Under the pieces are notes generated by a model, which saw only the letters and a list, made by a program, of their open reading frames with translations, ran no database searches and had not been told where the DNA came from. From Strongyloides papillosus (Eukaryota; Nematoda; Chromadorea; Rhabditida; Strongyloididae), in contig SRSI01000013.1 of the NCBI GenBank assembly GCA_005656395.1, positions 992,001-1,056,000 of the forward strand: DNA of 64,000 nt, given 5' to 3'. Made by a program: the position numbers and the translations under genes. Positions 1 to 11,835 of this stretch are shown in pieces. Position 1 is the stretch's first letter; every line of letters begins with the position of its first letter.

Positions 1-3000
1 AATATACATCTTTGATGTATACACACTTGCAAAAAAAGAAGTTTTTTAATATAAATATGTAGATGTATGAATACAAAGTTTAATGGAATAGAATAAAAAT
101 AACACGATAGTGTTGGCATATAAAATTATATTGGTTAGACATTGAAAGCAATTTTAGTCAAAATTATACAAAACTTTTTTTATTAAGTTTCTTCTATGAA
201 TAAGAATGAATGTTTTACTTTAGATAGTGTAAAAAAAGTAGAAAATTCATTTAATAAAAATGATAAAATTTAAAAATTTTACCACATATATTTCAGTTAA
301 GCAAAATTTTCTAGATAATGTGAGTAGGAGTATTTTAATGAAAAAATTTTAAAGTGAAGAAGTAAGTTAATTTAAATTTTTTTCATCTCATAAAAATTAT
401 TCCATTAATTCTTTGCCAAAAAATTCCTTAACTTCAATGACAGTAAAAAAATTATGAATAAAATTATTTTATGAAATCATTTTTAAGGAGTAATAATATA
501 AAAATAATAGTAAATTATATAAATATTCATTTTTCATTATAATGTTAAAGAAAAATTTCATGAGAAAATTGAGAAAACGGAAATATTTAAAGTATTTTTT
601 ATTTTAAACTTTTATCAAACAAGAAAAAACTTTGATTGACTAAACATTTATTTATTTAATATATGATATATCTGGTTTTTAATAAACATTGCTTGATAAA
701 AAGTACATATACTAATATAATTTTACACTATTAACAATGGAATATTTTCCAATACGAGATATGCTTAAGTTATTTACCACAATTATTTTAATTATAGAAG
801 ATAACTCTATTATCTTTCTTTTATAGGAAAATAATTAACAATAATAGTGAAAACGTTTTGTTTTTTAAGTTAGCATAGAGAAAGTTTAAATGAAATTGTT
901 GGAAAATCTTTGTACTACATTTATATGAATCATAACTTTATCATCATATAACTAAATAAACATTTGAGATAATTATCAATGTAGAAAATTAGCTAATAAA
1001 ATATTTAGTCGACATCATTATTGCTATTTGAAAATAAAATTAAACATTATTTTTATTTCAATCTTTTTGATTTACTGGGTTATAATAGTAAAACCAATAT
1101 TTTGTTAATTGATATATTAATAGATTTAATAACAAAAATCATATGTTAGTAGAATTTTAAGTTTATCGTGAATATTTCATAAATTCCAGTAGTACTAATT
1201 TTTTTAATGCTCTATTAAAATTATTGGTTACCTTGCTTTATAATTACTTTTACAACTAAAGATGTTTCTTACAAACTTTTTGGGTCTATTGTAAAATTAC
1301 AAGGTTTAAGTATATATCATAGAAAATACTATGACTAATTCACTACTTTCTAAATATACACTCATTAAAAAATAATTAAAAAATATTATTATTTGTTTTT
1401 ATATTCTTGGGAAAAGTAAAGTACTTTGAGATATTATTTCGCAATGTCTATAAAATTGTACATATGTTTGTAATATATTAAAAAGATAAATAGTTTATTC
1501 TCTATTACTATAGAAATTTTTTTTGCATTATCTATATTTTAAAATAAAATGATCAATCGTTGATTTATCAAATTTAATAATGGTATTACTAATATGATAT
1601 ATTCTTAACAGTATAATGTTGTAATCTTTAATCATATTATTACAAAATATATATTGAGAGTGTGGTCAACATTTTTTCAATGCATTAAATAATTGTATGT
1701 TATCACTAATAAATCAAATATCTCAAACGTGTAAAGTTGTTTACTATTTGACAATATTCTAATGAATATACATAATATAATAGATAATTTAAAGGATACA
1801 TTAAATAAATTAAGTTTTATCCTACATTTTATGTTAAGTTCGATAATAAATTTCATTTTTAGAATTAAAAATATACAGTAAAAAATCTAAATATAGGAGA
1901 TAATATAGAATTAGTATTGTATGACAAATTCTAACTGTAAAGCTAGTTAATCTATACTAATAAAAACATTTATAATTTGGCTTTATTCATTTTAATTTTT
2001 ATGTTTAGAATGTTTTATTCACTAAATACAGAATTTCTTTTTTCACTATATAAAAGTGTACAATATTTAATGTAATAACTTTCAAAATTTATATTGTTAT
2101 ATTTTTTTTCCTGTTTTTATAATTTAAAAACTTTATAAACTGTTGTCTATCCATTAAATTTATAAACTATGTAAGTTTATTTTAGAAAAAAAGTAATATT
2201 AGATTTGTATGTGTTGTATTTTATATTCTTCTGTATTACAAATATGGCAAGTTTTAGAAAAGTAAAAAATACAATTATAGTCAAAACAATTCTAAAAATT
2301 TTCAACAGACAATTGAGTGTTATTATTCAATTTCCTACAAATAAATAAATAGTAAAACGCTCTTGTATATTGAATTTTTTGATTTACAAAATATTTAGAC
2401 ACATTTTACGAAAGATCAAAAAATAAAATAAAAAATTTATACGTTTTTGGTTAAAGAATAGAAATGGTATCTAAAATATTATTCAATTGAACTTATTGAA
2501 ATATCAAATTTTAAAATAAGATTTTTGCTTGATGAAATCATTTTTAAGATTGGTTAAACTTGAAGAAATAAATTATAGAAATACTAATAAAGATGAAATA
2601 TAAAAATAACCATATTTCTTTTCCTTTAAAAAATATTAATTACAATTTAAATTCGTAAAGTATAATAAGTAGAATAACGAAAATTAAGATTGGCATAATA
2701 ATAAAGTGCGAAAACAAATAAAAAGAAAAAAAATATTTATATTCTTATGAAAGGAGTTTTTAAATAAAGAACATTTTTTTAAATCTAATAGAAATAATAA
2801 AAAAATAATATTGCATTTATATCAATTCAATTGATAAATGAAAGAAAAAAATATCTTGCTATTTAAAAACATGGATAGGAAAATTTTTTTTTCAAAGTCG
2901 TTGTTCAAAAAAGTGTTTTCATAGAATAAGTTGATTCTTTTAACAAAAAGTACAATGTAACTAACTGTAAACAGAAAATAATTTTCAATAAAATTAATTG

Positions 3001-4085
3001 TACCAATTTTAAAAGAAACCAAATCATTAGGCATATAAAAGCATAAGCAGAAAAATCAAAAATTCATTTCTATAAAATATTTATAATTGAAACTTTTCTT
3101 TGAAATAAATTTTATAGTAAAGTAATGACAGTATACATATGTCATGGGCATCTATGCAATGTTCTATCTTCTAAAAAAATGATATAAAAAGTAAGATGCA
3201 TTTGTAACTATATAATTTAAAAACATACAAAAAAGACTTAATCTTTTGAAATAAATGACATTAGTTAATATTTGTTATCAATTAATAAATTTAATCACTT
3301 AAAACACCTAATTTGTATCAATATTAAAGATAAAGCGTAGAATTTTACAAAAAAAGTGTAAAGAAATAAAATGTCATAAATAAAGCTACTTTAGACAATC
3401 CTATGGAAACAATAAAAATTAATGTGTTTTAAGTGGTAGTTGAAGAATTTAAGACTTTTGTAAACATGGATTATTATACAAGACAGTATAATTATCCATT
3501 GATTTACAGCGTGAATTTTACAAGATTGTAAACATTACAAAAAATTATAAGACTGAAGAGTGAAAAGTGCATATTTTCATATATATTCCTCGTTATTTGG
3601 TTTGATTTTATTTATTTTGCCTCACATTTTCCTTGAAAAATAAAATATTATATGGATGTCCATGACATTTTAAATTTTAATTATTCTATGTCTCCCGCTC
3701 ATCACTCGCTTCTTTTATATGACAGATAAGTGCTCATTCTTCATTTTTTTGAATAAACAATTTTAAAATTTGTTCTTCTTTTATAATTTGTTCGTGTATA
3801 TCTACAGAATTTGTTAACTTCCTTTTGTAAAGTTCTTTTGTTAATAACTAGATCACTTTCTTAAACTTGACCACTTTGTTTTCTGAATAATTTGTAATCC
3901 AATTTGTTCCTTTGATATTGTTCTTACTAGAGATTTCGTTGTTTTTTATCAATTCCCAGTAATTGACTTCCACTCTACATTTAAGAGCTTCTTAAAACAT
4001 TTTCCTATCATTTATTTTTCTTTTTTCGGACTTTTATCAAACATTTAATGAAATAATGATATAATTTTCATTAGACATGTGATTA
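1..4085. other. AT-rich gene-free DNA
   Basis: No coding region with family resemblance, splice structure or codon bias is visible. Open frames here are short, Phe/Ile/Asn/Lys-rich and what random AT-rich DNA yields. No tRNA-like or repeat structure was recognised. Confidence 0.6.
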
Positions 4086-4087
4086 TA

Positions 4088-4127
4088 CGAGGGTCATTCA
4101 ATAAGTAAAGAGACAAATCATCATAGG
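4088..4127 (+). repeat. Left terminal inverted repeat of the mariner remnant
   Basis: Matches the reverse complement of about 4767-4805 almost perfectly, with one mismatch near the inner end. Confidence 0.88.
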
Positions 4128-4766
4128 TAAAAGAATAGCAAAATAAAAGCGATGATAGGAAATAAATCATTAAATAAGTACTGTTTTCATCATTTTTGCA
4201 TAATTTGCAATAAAAAGTTTTCGCTATAAATAAACTATATTTTACGATCAAATGATGATATCCTCTCTTAAAAACTGTACTTTAGAGGAACAATGTTCTG
4301 TAATAAGATTCCTTGTCTCTGAAAACGTTAAACCTTCTGAAATATATTCCCGGATGCTTAATCAATATGGCAGATACTGTATGAATCGTGCAAATTTCTG
4401 AAAAAATGTGGTACAAGTGTAAGCACAGTTCATTCGCTAATTCAAAGTAAACTGATATATCGTAAAAAAAGTTACGAAAAGGCTTGGTTGAGATATTTTG
4501 TCACATTCACAGTACAGTCCAGACCATTAAGAAACAGATTTTTATTTTGTTTGAGCTTCTCAAAGATTCTTTTCGTTGAGTAAAATTTAACGATAATGAA
4601 GTGGTAAAGGAAAAAATACAGAAATGGCTAAGATCTCAGGGTAAAAATTTCTTTGCCATTTGCATTAGAAAGCTCGTGGAAAGATCGGACAAGTGTATAA
4701 ATGTAGCAGGGAATTATGTCGAAAAATGAGTAAAATTTGAAATTTATACGATGATAAATTTTTGAG

Positions 4767-4805
4767 TTATGATCATTTGTCTCTTTACTTATTGAATGAC
4801 CCTCG
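4767..4805 (-). repeat. Right terminal inverted repeat of the mariner remnant
   Basis: Inverted partner of 4088-4127; ends in GACCCTCG followed by TA. Confidence 0.88.
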
Positions 4806-4807
4806 TA

Positions 4808-7435
4808 TAAGAAACAATACTATAATTTGTTTTTATTAGATTTTTTTTTTGTCAATTCTTATCGCTAATTTTAATTTTAATAAATTATTTAAGCTGATGA
4901 CAATTCGTCATAGTCGTTTGTTACTGAATTCCTAACGCATTTATAAATATTTTAAATTTTTATGTGGTAAAACATGTTGCATTTATTACTATCCATTTTA
5001 AATATTTACCATATTTTAATATAGAACTTTATACAACAGAATTGATAATTTCATTTAAATAATAACTTTTTACCTTTTCTACAATTACAAAATTTATAAG
5101 TACGTATATTATTGTTATATATCACTATCATCCCAACATATTTTTTTCTTTTGTTGAAATATGCATTATGGTTTATTTTCTCATGTTTTTTTGTAAGTGT
5201 GTCCTTACTAAATTTTCTGAAAATGTTTTGTAGATTTCAATCCCCCATCCTAATCAATTTAAAAATTACATTATCAATATACGATAAAAATATGTTTTCT
5301 ATTTTATTATCTTCCCGAAAGTTTCTAAATTTTGACTTTATATTATTAAAATATTTGGATAATCATAAATGCACAAGAATGAATTAATGGAATTTAATTA
5401 ATTCTTTAAGCTATATCGAAAACGCAAAATAATAATATATGATGACTATTCAATTGATACCATCGATAATAGAAGTATAATAAACATCTTTTTTTGTTTT
5501 TTTGACGATGGTTAATAATTAATAAGAATTCATTATTTCAATCGGATTTTGGGAAAACATGATATTTAAGTTTATAAAACAAAAAAGATGTTATTATTAT
5601 TTATTGGCATTCAACCAATATATGGCGTTTTGTCAACTAAGCAAACTAAATAATCATATTTTCCAGGATATTAAATTTAATTTGAGGCTCTAACCGTATT
5701 CAATTCTTATGATGTTTTATACATTTTTCAAATAAACTTCATGTTATAAAAAAACTAATTTAAGCTGATCGAGAGTGATTTTACCTTTCAGAGATTAGTC
5801 AATCTTAATGGTAATTTATAAGATGTAAAAAAAAGTTACTTTCGCATTTATTTAAAGTAATAGGTTTTGAATAGTTAATAGAAGCCATAAAGTAACCGAA
5901 ATATCAAATAACCAAGACATGAGTATTGTATATAATTTCTAATTAAAAGGATAAGATAAGCTACACGGACTTCAATTATCTAGTCACATGAATATGTATA
6001 AATAAAGTTGTTTTTTAAAAATAAAAATCATTAAAAAGTCAATTTCTAATGTTTGCACACTATTTATTTACAAGCCATTATAAAAACACATGGAATTTAA
6101 TTATTTTTAAGGGAAGAAAGATATCTTATTTTTTAGATTAATGTTGTAAAAGGTATTTTGATAAGAATCTTTGAAAAGGGTGGAACAATTCTTTGTGTTT
6201 TAACGATCAAAATAAAAAACTTTATTCTATCTCACGGAAAAGCATATCTATTCTTAGATAAAATATTTTACAGACATATTCTATTAGAAATTACATATTA
6301 TTATATTTTTGGTAGTATACTATTTCAATAAAAGAATGTCAAATCATAAATTTTATATTAAAATTAAATAAAACTTTTAACGAAAAATAATCCGTATTGC
6401 TACAGAATTTTTTGTAAGCAATCTTGCAGTTAAGTAACGTTTCCTAAGAAATATTTGAATTTCAAGTATACAATAGATTATAACTTTGGGAAATTAATTA
6501 TCAATGTAAAAAATACAACGTCGGGAAAATGGGTGAAATTTGTAAGACACACTTATTAGTAAAAATTTTTTAAATACACTTTTAAATTATCAAATCAGGA
6601 CATTTTTATCTGTTTTTATTCAACAAATTTATTCATTTAATTTATTTTTTTTATCATTATTAGTGTAGTTTATCATATTGTCGAAAAAAAAATTGATAAT
6701 GTGAAAAATCTTCAATTTTTTAAGATATTTGAATGAAAAATATACCTTTGAAACTATAATGATTGCTACTTAAAAATATTACTTAAATTTTTAAAGACAA
6801 CCAAGGGATGTTGACAAAAGTTATTATAAAAATATCCGGTTCCAAAAAATGTTTGGAAAAAATATAAAATAAGTTTATATAATCATGAGATTGATTTAAT
6901 TTTTATGGAATTGATAAATTTATCGGTTCATATTTAATAACTTATTCATTCATATGTTAATGTATTCATGATTATATATTATCTACACTTCAATTTTCTT
7001 GTGAATAATAGTTAGTTTAATATTTTTAAAACATTAGCTTTATTTTATCATTAAAGATTGTTAGTAAATAAAATGTTTGTTGAATAACTTTACCACGAAG
7101 AAAATGCTTTAATATTGCCAAAAGATTTAAACCGTTGTGTTATACGTGAACGATGGATAAAGACGTGACATGTGGAATACTAATTCATTTGCTTCAAAGC
7201 ATACACTTTGAGGATATTAATTTTATTTGCTACGGATTTTTCTTCATTTTTGTGTACATTGAAATATATTGAGACTAATTTTGAGTTAATAATAACAAGA
7301 GACGAATATATTATCAAAACCGAGTTTAGAATAGAACTATTAACATAACAGTTGTAGAATATAATTGTTAAATGAGAATTTAATTGTATAAGAGCAACTC
7401 AAGTTGGATGATCCGATTGAAAATAAGAGATCTGT
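4808..7435. other. AT-rich gene-free DNA
   Basis: The longest open frame (5112-5387, plus) has no recognisable family, no secretion or splice logic and a random AT-rich composition. Nothing else could be supported. Confidence 0.55.
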
Positions 7436-7517
7436 GTCGCGAGTAGGGTTCGAGCTCACGCATCTCTCGATATTGAAACTTAAGTCCAACGCATTACACT
7501 GAAAATGTTAACTCAAC
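7436..7517 (-). pseudogene. tRNA-Leu(UAA) relic
   Basis: On the minus strand the sequence keeps a Leu-type anticodon arm: stem TTGGA/TTCAA around loop CTTAAGT, anticodon UAA. It also keeps a long variable-arm region and a T-arm/acceptor 3' half (GAGCTCGAACCC then CTCGCGACA) resembling eukaryotic tRNA-Leu. The 5' acceptor strand that should pair with TCGCGAC is absent, the D-arm is degraded and the T-stem has mismatches. It is therefore a decayed copy or a tRNA-derived fragment, not a working gene. The 5' boundary is approximate. Confidence 0.6.
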
Positions 7518-7831
7518 CTAACACTTTGGTCAAAAACATTTGTTATAAAAAAGTGTTAGGATGACCTAACATATTCAAATTCTTAAAAAAAATCAAAAAT
7601 ATTTAATTAATATTCAAATATTCCTACATATAACAACTCAAGATTTACAAATATCAAGCACGAAACCGAGAAGAGGAGAAGAAGAACAAACTTAACAAAT
7701 TATTTTAATATGCGGCTCTTAATATTTGCAATGTAAATAAACTACAAAAAGAATCTTTTGTGTGAGTCTCTTCTTTTTTCAAGTAATCTTTAGGGAACAA
7801 TTCAATCATCAATTTCATTTCTAATATATTC

Positions 7832-9252
7832 ATACACAGAAAGAAAAAAGGGGGAAAATTTTGACAAATCTATCTAAAATGCAATAAAAATTTTCCACCT
7901 ATTAAAAAAATAAACATTGATTCAAGTTTTAAAAATATTAAGCGACAGTTAAAATGTTTTAAACGATGAAAAATACTAGGTTGCCGCAAAATTTGACTGT
8001 TTTTTACAAAATTATATGTTTTGCATTTTAAAGTGATACAACTTTCATTTAGTCCTACACGCAAAAAAAATTGGGAAGCATTTTTGCATAAAATGTAATG
8101 AATTTTTCCCACCTATCAAAATTTGAATCTTCTTGATTTGCGACTAATCTTTACAGCAATTATATTGTACTTAAAAATTAAAGCAATAATTAAGTAGTTA
8201 TTTAAATAAGTTTCAATTTTTTACTTTATTATTGTTATTTTAAAACATAGATTGTCTTCTACAATACTTTTTTAAATATAAGATATAAATTTAATTTTAT
8301 GTAAGATTATAAATTCTTTTATAAAAAACAATTCTGAACATACCAAAATATTTTTATTAATAAGTTTTAATAGTTTAAATTTTTAATAATTATACTTTTT
8401 ATTGTAGAATTACACTTTTCTGAAGGCGAAAAAATTTTTTTAATGACTTTAATGATCCTATTAAAAAACTAAATGTATGAAAAGCTATAATATTATATGG
8501 ATTTTTATCTATAGTTAAAAATATCTTTTACATATTTAAACTTAATCCAAGAACAAATACTAAAATAATATTTTTAATTTTTAATGCTTTGTGTGGTTAA
8601 ATAATAATTTTTGGCTTTTTGTTATTATTTTACGAATTTTTTATATTTATTGTTGCCAGTTAATTGTTTAGGACACTGATTTTTGTTAAAACTTAACAAC
8701 TTTACACGAAATTGAGTCTAATAACATGTTTCATGTATATTAGAAAAAAATTAGATCCTAAGATTAGCATTAGATCAAAAACATTAAGATTAAATAAAAG
8801 TTACATTATTTGAAATATAAAACATATGTAATTTTGTAAAAAAAACAGCAAAGTTTTGCGACAATCCGATATTTTTCATCGTTTTAAACATTTTTGCTGT
8901 CGCTTGATAATTTTAAAATTTGAATAAATGTTTATTTTTTTAACAGGTGGGAAATTTCTATTGCATTTTAGATAGATATGTCAAAATTTTCCCTTTTTTT
9001 TCTGTGTATAATCTTTTATAAATTTAAATTTTAATACTGTATTTTAAAATGTATTGCAGAAAATAACTTTAGTTTTAAAATAACAATAATATAATTGGAA
9101 AGTAAAACTTCTTTTAACTATTGCCTTAATTTTCTGTACGAAATAATTGCATTAAAATTAGTCGTAAATAAAGAAAATTCAAATTTTATTAGGTGAGACA
9201 AATTTATTACATTTTATATAAAACTGTGTCTTAATTTTTTTTTGTGTGTAGG
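7832..9252. repeat. Interleaved inverted-repeat cluster (A-B-A'-B')
   Basis: Four blocks of about 185-195 bp: A 7832-8021, B 8055-8248, A' 8820-9010 and B' 9069-9252. A' is the inverted copy of A, and B' of B. A and B also resemble each other in direct orientation: both start near ACAC(A/G), run into an A-rich tract and contain a conserved ATTTTTCCCACCTAT-like core. The outer edges start or end with TGTGT/ACACA-like bases, as in MITE terminal repeats. No coding capacity is seen in the roughly 570-bp interior. It probably derives from two related non-autonomous DNA transposons; family and TSDs could not be fixed. Confidence 0.75.
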
Positions 9253-10029
9253 CCTTTCTCCAACATATATTATTTATCAGTAAATACAATGTTTCATATA
9301 AAAGTTTAAAATGTCAACAAAATTTGATGGATTCAAATCTGACATCTTGAAATTTTCGCATTTTATATAGCTTTTTTCTAAATAAAATTATCAAACCTTA
9401 AATAGTTTGCAACATTGTGGCGAATTTATTAATAGCTCTTATTTTTAGTACAAATATTATTTTTTGACCAGGTTATAACATTTTAAAACTAATATTAATA
9501 AAGTGACATTATTTATTAAATATTATTATAAAAAAAATTATACAAATACCTGCTTTTCACAATTTATTAAAGCATTTAAGAGTAATTTTTTATCGGAAAT
9601 AAAAATTTGATAATATTCGAATATTTTATAACTTTAATAAATAGTAATCTATAAAGACAAGCATAAAATATATTATATTAAAAAGATTGTGTTTTGAAGT
9701 TACTATTATGTCGTAATAAATATTTAACTAAAAAAATTCTAATAATATAATTTTTTTAAAAAATTCTAGAAAACTGTGCAAAAGTTTAACGTACATAAAA
9801 TTTTAAAATTGCAGTACGTTAATAATTATCTAGTTATTGCTAGCAAATTATAATTTACCTGGTTCTAAGATAAACTCATCATTTAAGATGTATGTGGCTA
9901 AAATACTAGGCGATCACTTTAGCTCGAAATTGTATGATGTAACAAAAGATTGCAATTTAGATGCTGGGTGTTATGTTAACTGCATATAAGTTACAAATCA
10001 TTTTAAAATCGCTGATAAAAAATAAAAAT
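9253..10029. other. AT-rich gene-free DNA
   Basis: No gene, tRNA or repeat recognised between the inverted-repeat cluster and the 5S-like sequence. Confidence 0.55.
10024..10028 (-). terminator. Pol III terminator of the 5S-like gene
   Basis: A TTTTT run on the minus strand lies immediately beyond the 3' end of the 5S-like sequence, the usual RNA polymerase III stop signal. Confidence 0.5.
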
Positions 10030-10149
10030 GACTTACACCACTAACGGTTCCCAGGAGGTCTCCCATCCAGGTACTAAGATAGCTCGCAACTGATTCACTT
10101 CGGAGATCAGACGGGATCCGGTGCATTCAGTAGGATATGAGTGTAAGAC
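10030..10149 (-). rRNA. 5S rRNA-like gene (single, divergent copy)
   Basis: On the minus strand this 120-nt block has the 5S layout. The termini pair (GTCTTACAC with GTGTAAGTC). Conserved 5S stretches are present, including TGAATGCACC, ATCCCGTCTGATCTCCGAAGT, TTAGTACCTGGATGGGAGACC and CCTGGGAA. Helix I and the internal control region (A-box/IE/C-box area) are recognisable. Some normally conserved bases differ, such as AAGTGAATC where AAGTTAAGC is usual. It could be a diverged functional copy or a dispersed pseudogene. A run of Ts follows on the minus strand (complement of 10024-10028), a possible Pol III terminator. No spliced-leader gene was seen beside it, although some nematodes link the two. 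Confidence 0.72.
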
Positions 10150-10508
10150 ATCCAACTCCCTTTTAATATTAATGTTAAGAATGATATTTTATTTTAAACA
10201 CTAGAGCAAATGGGCCATATTTTGCGCTTTATTTTCATTTTTTTTACTATATGGGAGTAATGCCGAATTTAGTGTACTACAAAAATGTGTTTTTTTAATT
10301 GTTTAAAAAATGGTACAGTTAAACTATAAGATCGTGTTTAATATTATTTTTAAAGAGTAAGATAAATCATTTTGAACTAAAGTTAATGGTTCAATATCAC
10401 TACATTTTACATTATTTTTAAGTGCTTGATAATGATATAATATTGTGTACAAAATAATAAATATATATGATAAACATAGTAAAAAATATCTATTTTTAAC
10501 TCTTAAAA

Positions 10509-10586
10509 TGTAATCCGAGGATCACACAAACAGTCTAGAAAGATAATAAACAATTTAGAAAGATAATATACAGTGTAGAATTCCAG
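10509..10586 (+). repeat. Left 78-bp terminal inverted repeat
   Basis: Begins TGTAATCCGAGGATCACAC. Its inner part contains two roughly 20-bp tandem units beginning TAGAAAGATAATA. It matches the reverse complement of 13136-13213 at 74 of 78 positions. Confidence 0.92.
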
Positions 10587-10632
10587 TAATAGGATATAAA
10601 ACAAAGTAGCGGTATATAAAGAACGAACTTTA

Positions 10633-11835
10633 CTAATCAAGGCAGTTGGTGTTGCAGTTAGTTTCTACGCTATTAATCTTGTGGGTGACAGAGAAACTAT
10701 TCCTGTGGAATTTTTTGCTAGGATATGTGGACTTACTCTTATCGTTTCTGTGGTTATTGTTACGCTTACTAGATTTTAAAAATGAGGAGGTAGAAAATTG
10801 TTGCATAGATTTATGTTTGTTCTTAAAGGTGCTCTGGTTATCATATTTTCTAAAGTTGTTGGAAGGGGTTTTAAACGGTTTAGTAAATTTTTTTGTATTT
10901 TTAGAAAGATTTTGTTTTATTTTATGTAAAGCAGATGGTTTATCGTACAATGGCCTATTGGGGTATAACCTAACGTAACCGTCGGCGTAAGCCTGTGTAA
11001 ACGCGTGTCACTGGGAAAAGTTCCCAGGTTGTGTAACAATGACTCTAATATTATTATCGAGGCCGTTAATAAACTGGCGTCGACGTTCGTTATTCAAAGG
11101 AGTATAATCTATCATATCCACTGAATCCATTCGAATTCCGTCAATTTGAAGGACAAAGTTTTTAAAGCGAGTAATATAGTTACCAATGGCAGAGTTATTT
11201 TGACGAGGTGTTGTGATGGCCATATCAAGGCGAGCCTGGTGACCATCATTATCCACTAACATTACGATGTTCTCTAAGGTACTAGTTAAGGTGTATTTAA
11301 CGTTGGGGTCCATTAAAACTAAGTGCTGATTATAATAAGAGTTAATGGGACCTTCGTCTCGAACAAGGAGAGCAGGTAAGTAAAATACGGCTAATCCATT
11401 AAGAATGTCTTTTCTTGCTGATGTTTTGGTAAGTGACAACATTGCCTTATCTAACTTAGTTATGTATCTTTCAACACCAACGATCGGAGAAGTAGTTAGA
11501 GGAGGAATAATTTCGCCAATTTCCTTTCAAAAGGTGGCATATAGCTCTTTCTCATGAGGACGGGGATTAAGTTGGAAAGTGTTGTCAGTGGTAAGAGGAA
11601 TGGGGAATTCAGACAAATAACGATTCTTATCGATCCCATAGGACACGATAAGGGTAATAAGTTCTTTATTTCGGTTTAAACTTATCTTATTTTGTTCTTC
11701 AGAACTAAGGTGACGGCTATCAGCTTGTTCTGTCAACCATTTCTTTTGAAGGACTGCATAAGCAATCCTCTTTATTAAGCACACTTGCCAACAAGTTATC
11801 TTTATTTGACGTTCCAAAAGCCGCACTTACATCAT
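10633..11835 (-). pseudogene. Gag-like retroelement protein, broken by stops
   Basis: One continuous minus-strand frame is interrupted by a TAA right after two ATG codons at 11830-11835, a TGA at 11527-11529 and a TGA at 11008-11010; it ends at 10633. The frame stays the same across all three stops, so these are point changes rather than frameshifts. The middle (about 11010-11440) reads like a retrotransposon Gag/capsid domain: NYITRF, then RRQFINGL, NNIRV and a terminal helix, a spacing typical of Ty3/Gypsy-type Gag. The C-terminus (10633-10950) is very rich in Lys, Asn, Ser and Arg, as in a nucleic-acid-binding tail, but lacks a CCHC zinc knuckle. No protease, reverse transcriptase or integrase follows. 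Probably inactive; translation through UGA cannot be excluded from sequence alone. Confidence 0.65.

Larger units (their letters stand above)
4086..4807 (+). mobile_element. Internally deleted mariner-family transposon
   Basis: The ends are inverted repeats of about 35-40 bp, starting CGAGGGTCATTC on the left (from 4088) and ending GAATGACCCTCG on the right (to 4805). TA dinucleotides flank both ends, as expected for Tc1/mariner insertion. The interior, read on the plus strand, contains two recognisable pieces of mariner transposase. Near 4285-4400 is the N-terminal helix-turn-helix part, including an IRFLVSENVKPSEIYSRML-like stretch. Near 4615-4730 is the C-terminal part, including KNFFAICIRKLV and NVAGNYVEK. 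The central catalytic DD34D portion is missing and stop codons interrupt what remains, so this copy cannot encode transposase. With its TIRs intact it could still be mobilised in trans if a full copy exists elsewhere. Ends are uncertain by 1-2 bp because the flank is palindromic (TATA). Confidence 0.85.

Noticed and set aside
2822..3034. Open frame on the minus strand, 70 codons
   Set aside because: Phe/Ile/Asn/Lys-rich with no family or splice support; expected by chance at this AT content.
5112..5387. 91-codon plus-strand frame with hydrophobic N-terminus
   Set aside because: Composition typical of random AT-rich DNA; no ATG at its nominal start, no homology recognised.
7870..8112. 80-codon minus-strand frame
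   Set aside because: Lies inside the inverted-repeat blocks A and B, so it is repeat DNA rather than a gene.
9800..10500. Spliced-leader (SL1) RNA gene next to the 5S-like sequence
   Set aside because: The conserved nematode SL sequence was not found on either strand nearby.
10646..10978. 110-codon plus-strand frame in the TIR element
   Set aside because: Antisense shadow of the Lys/Asn-rich tail of the Gag-like frame, giving a meaningless Leu/Phe-rich translation.
11008..11529. Selenocysteine reading of the in-frame UGA codons
   Set aside because: No selenoprotein family match or SECIS-like element seen, and the element shows other decay.
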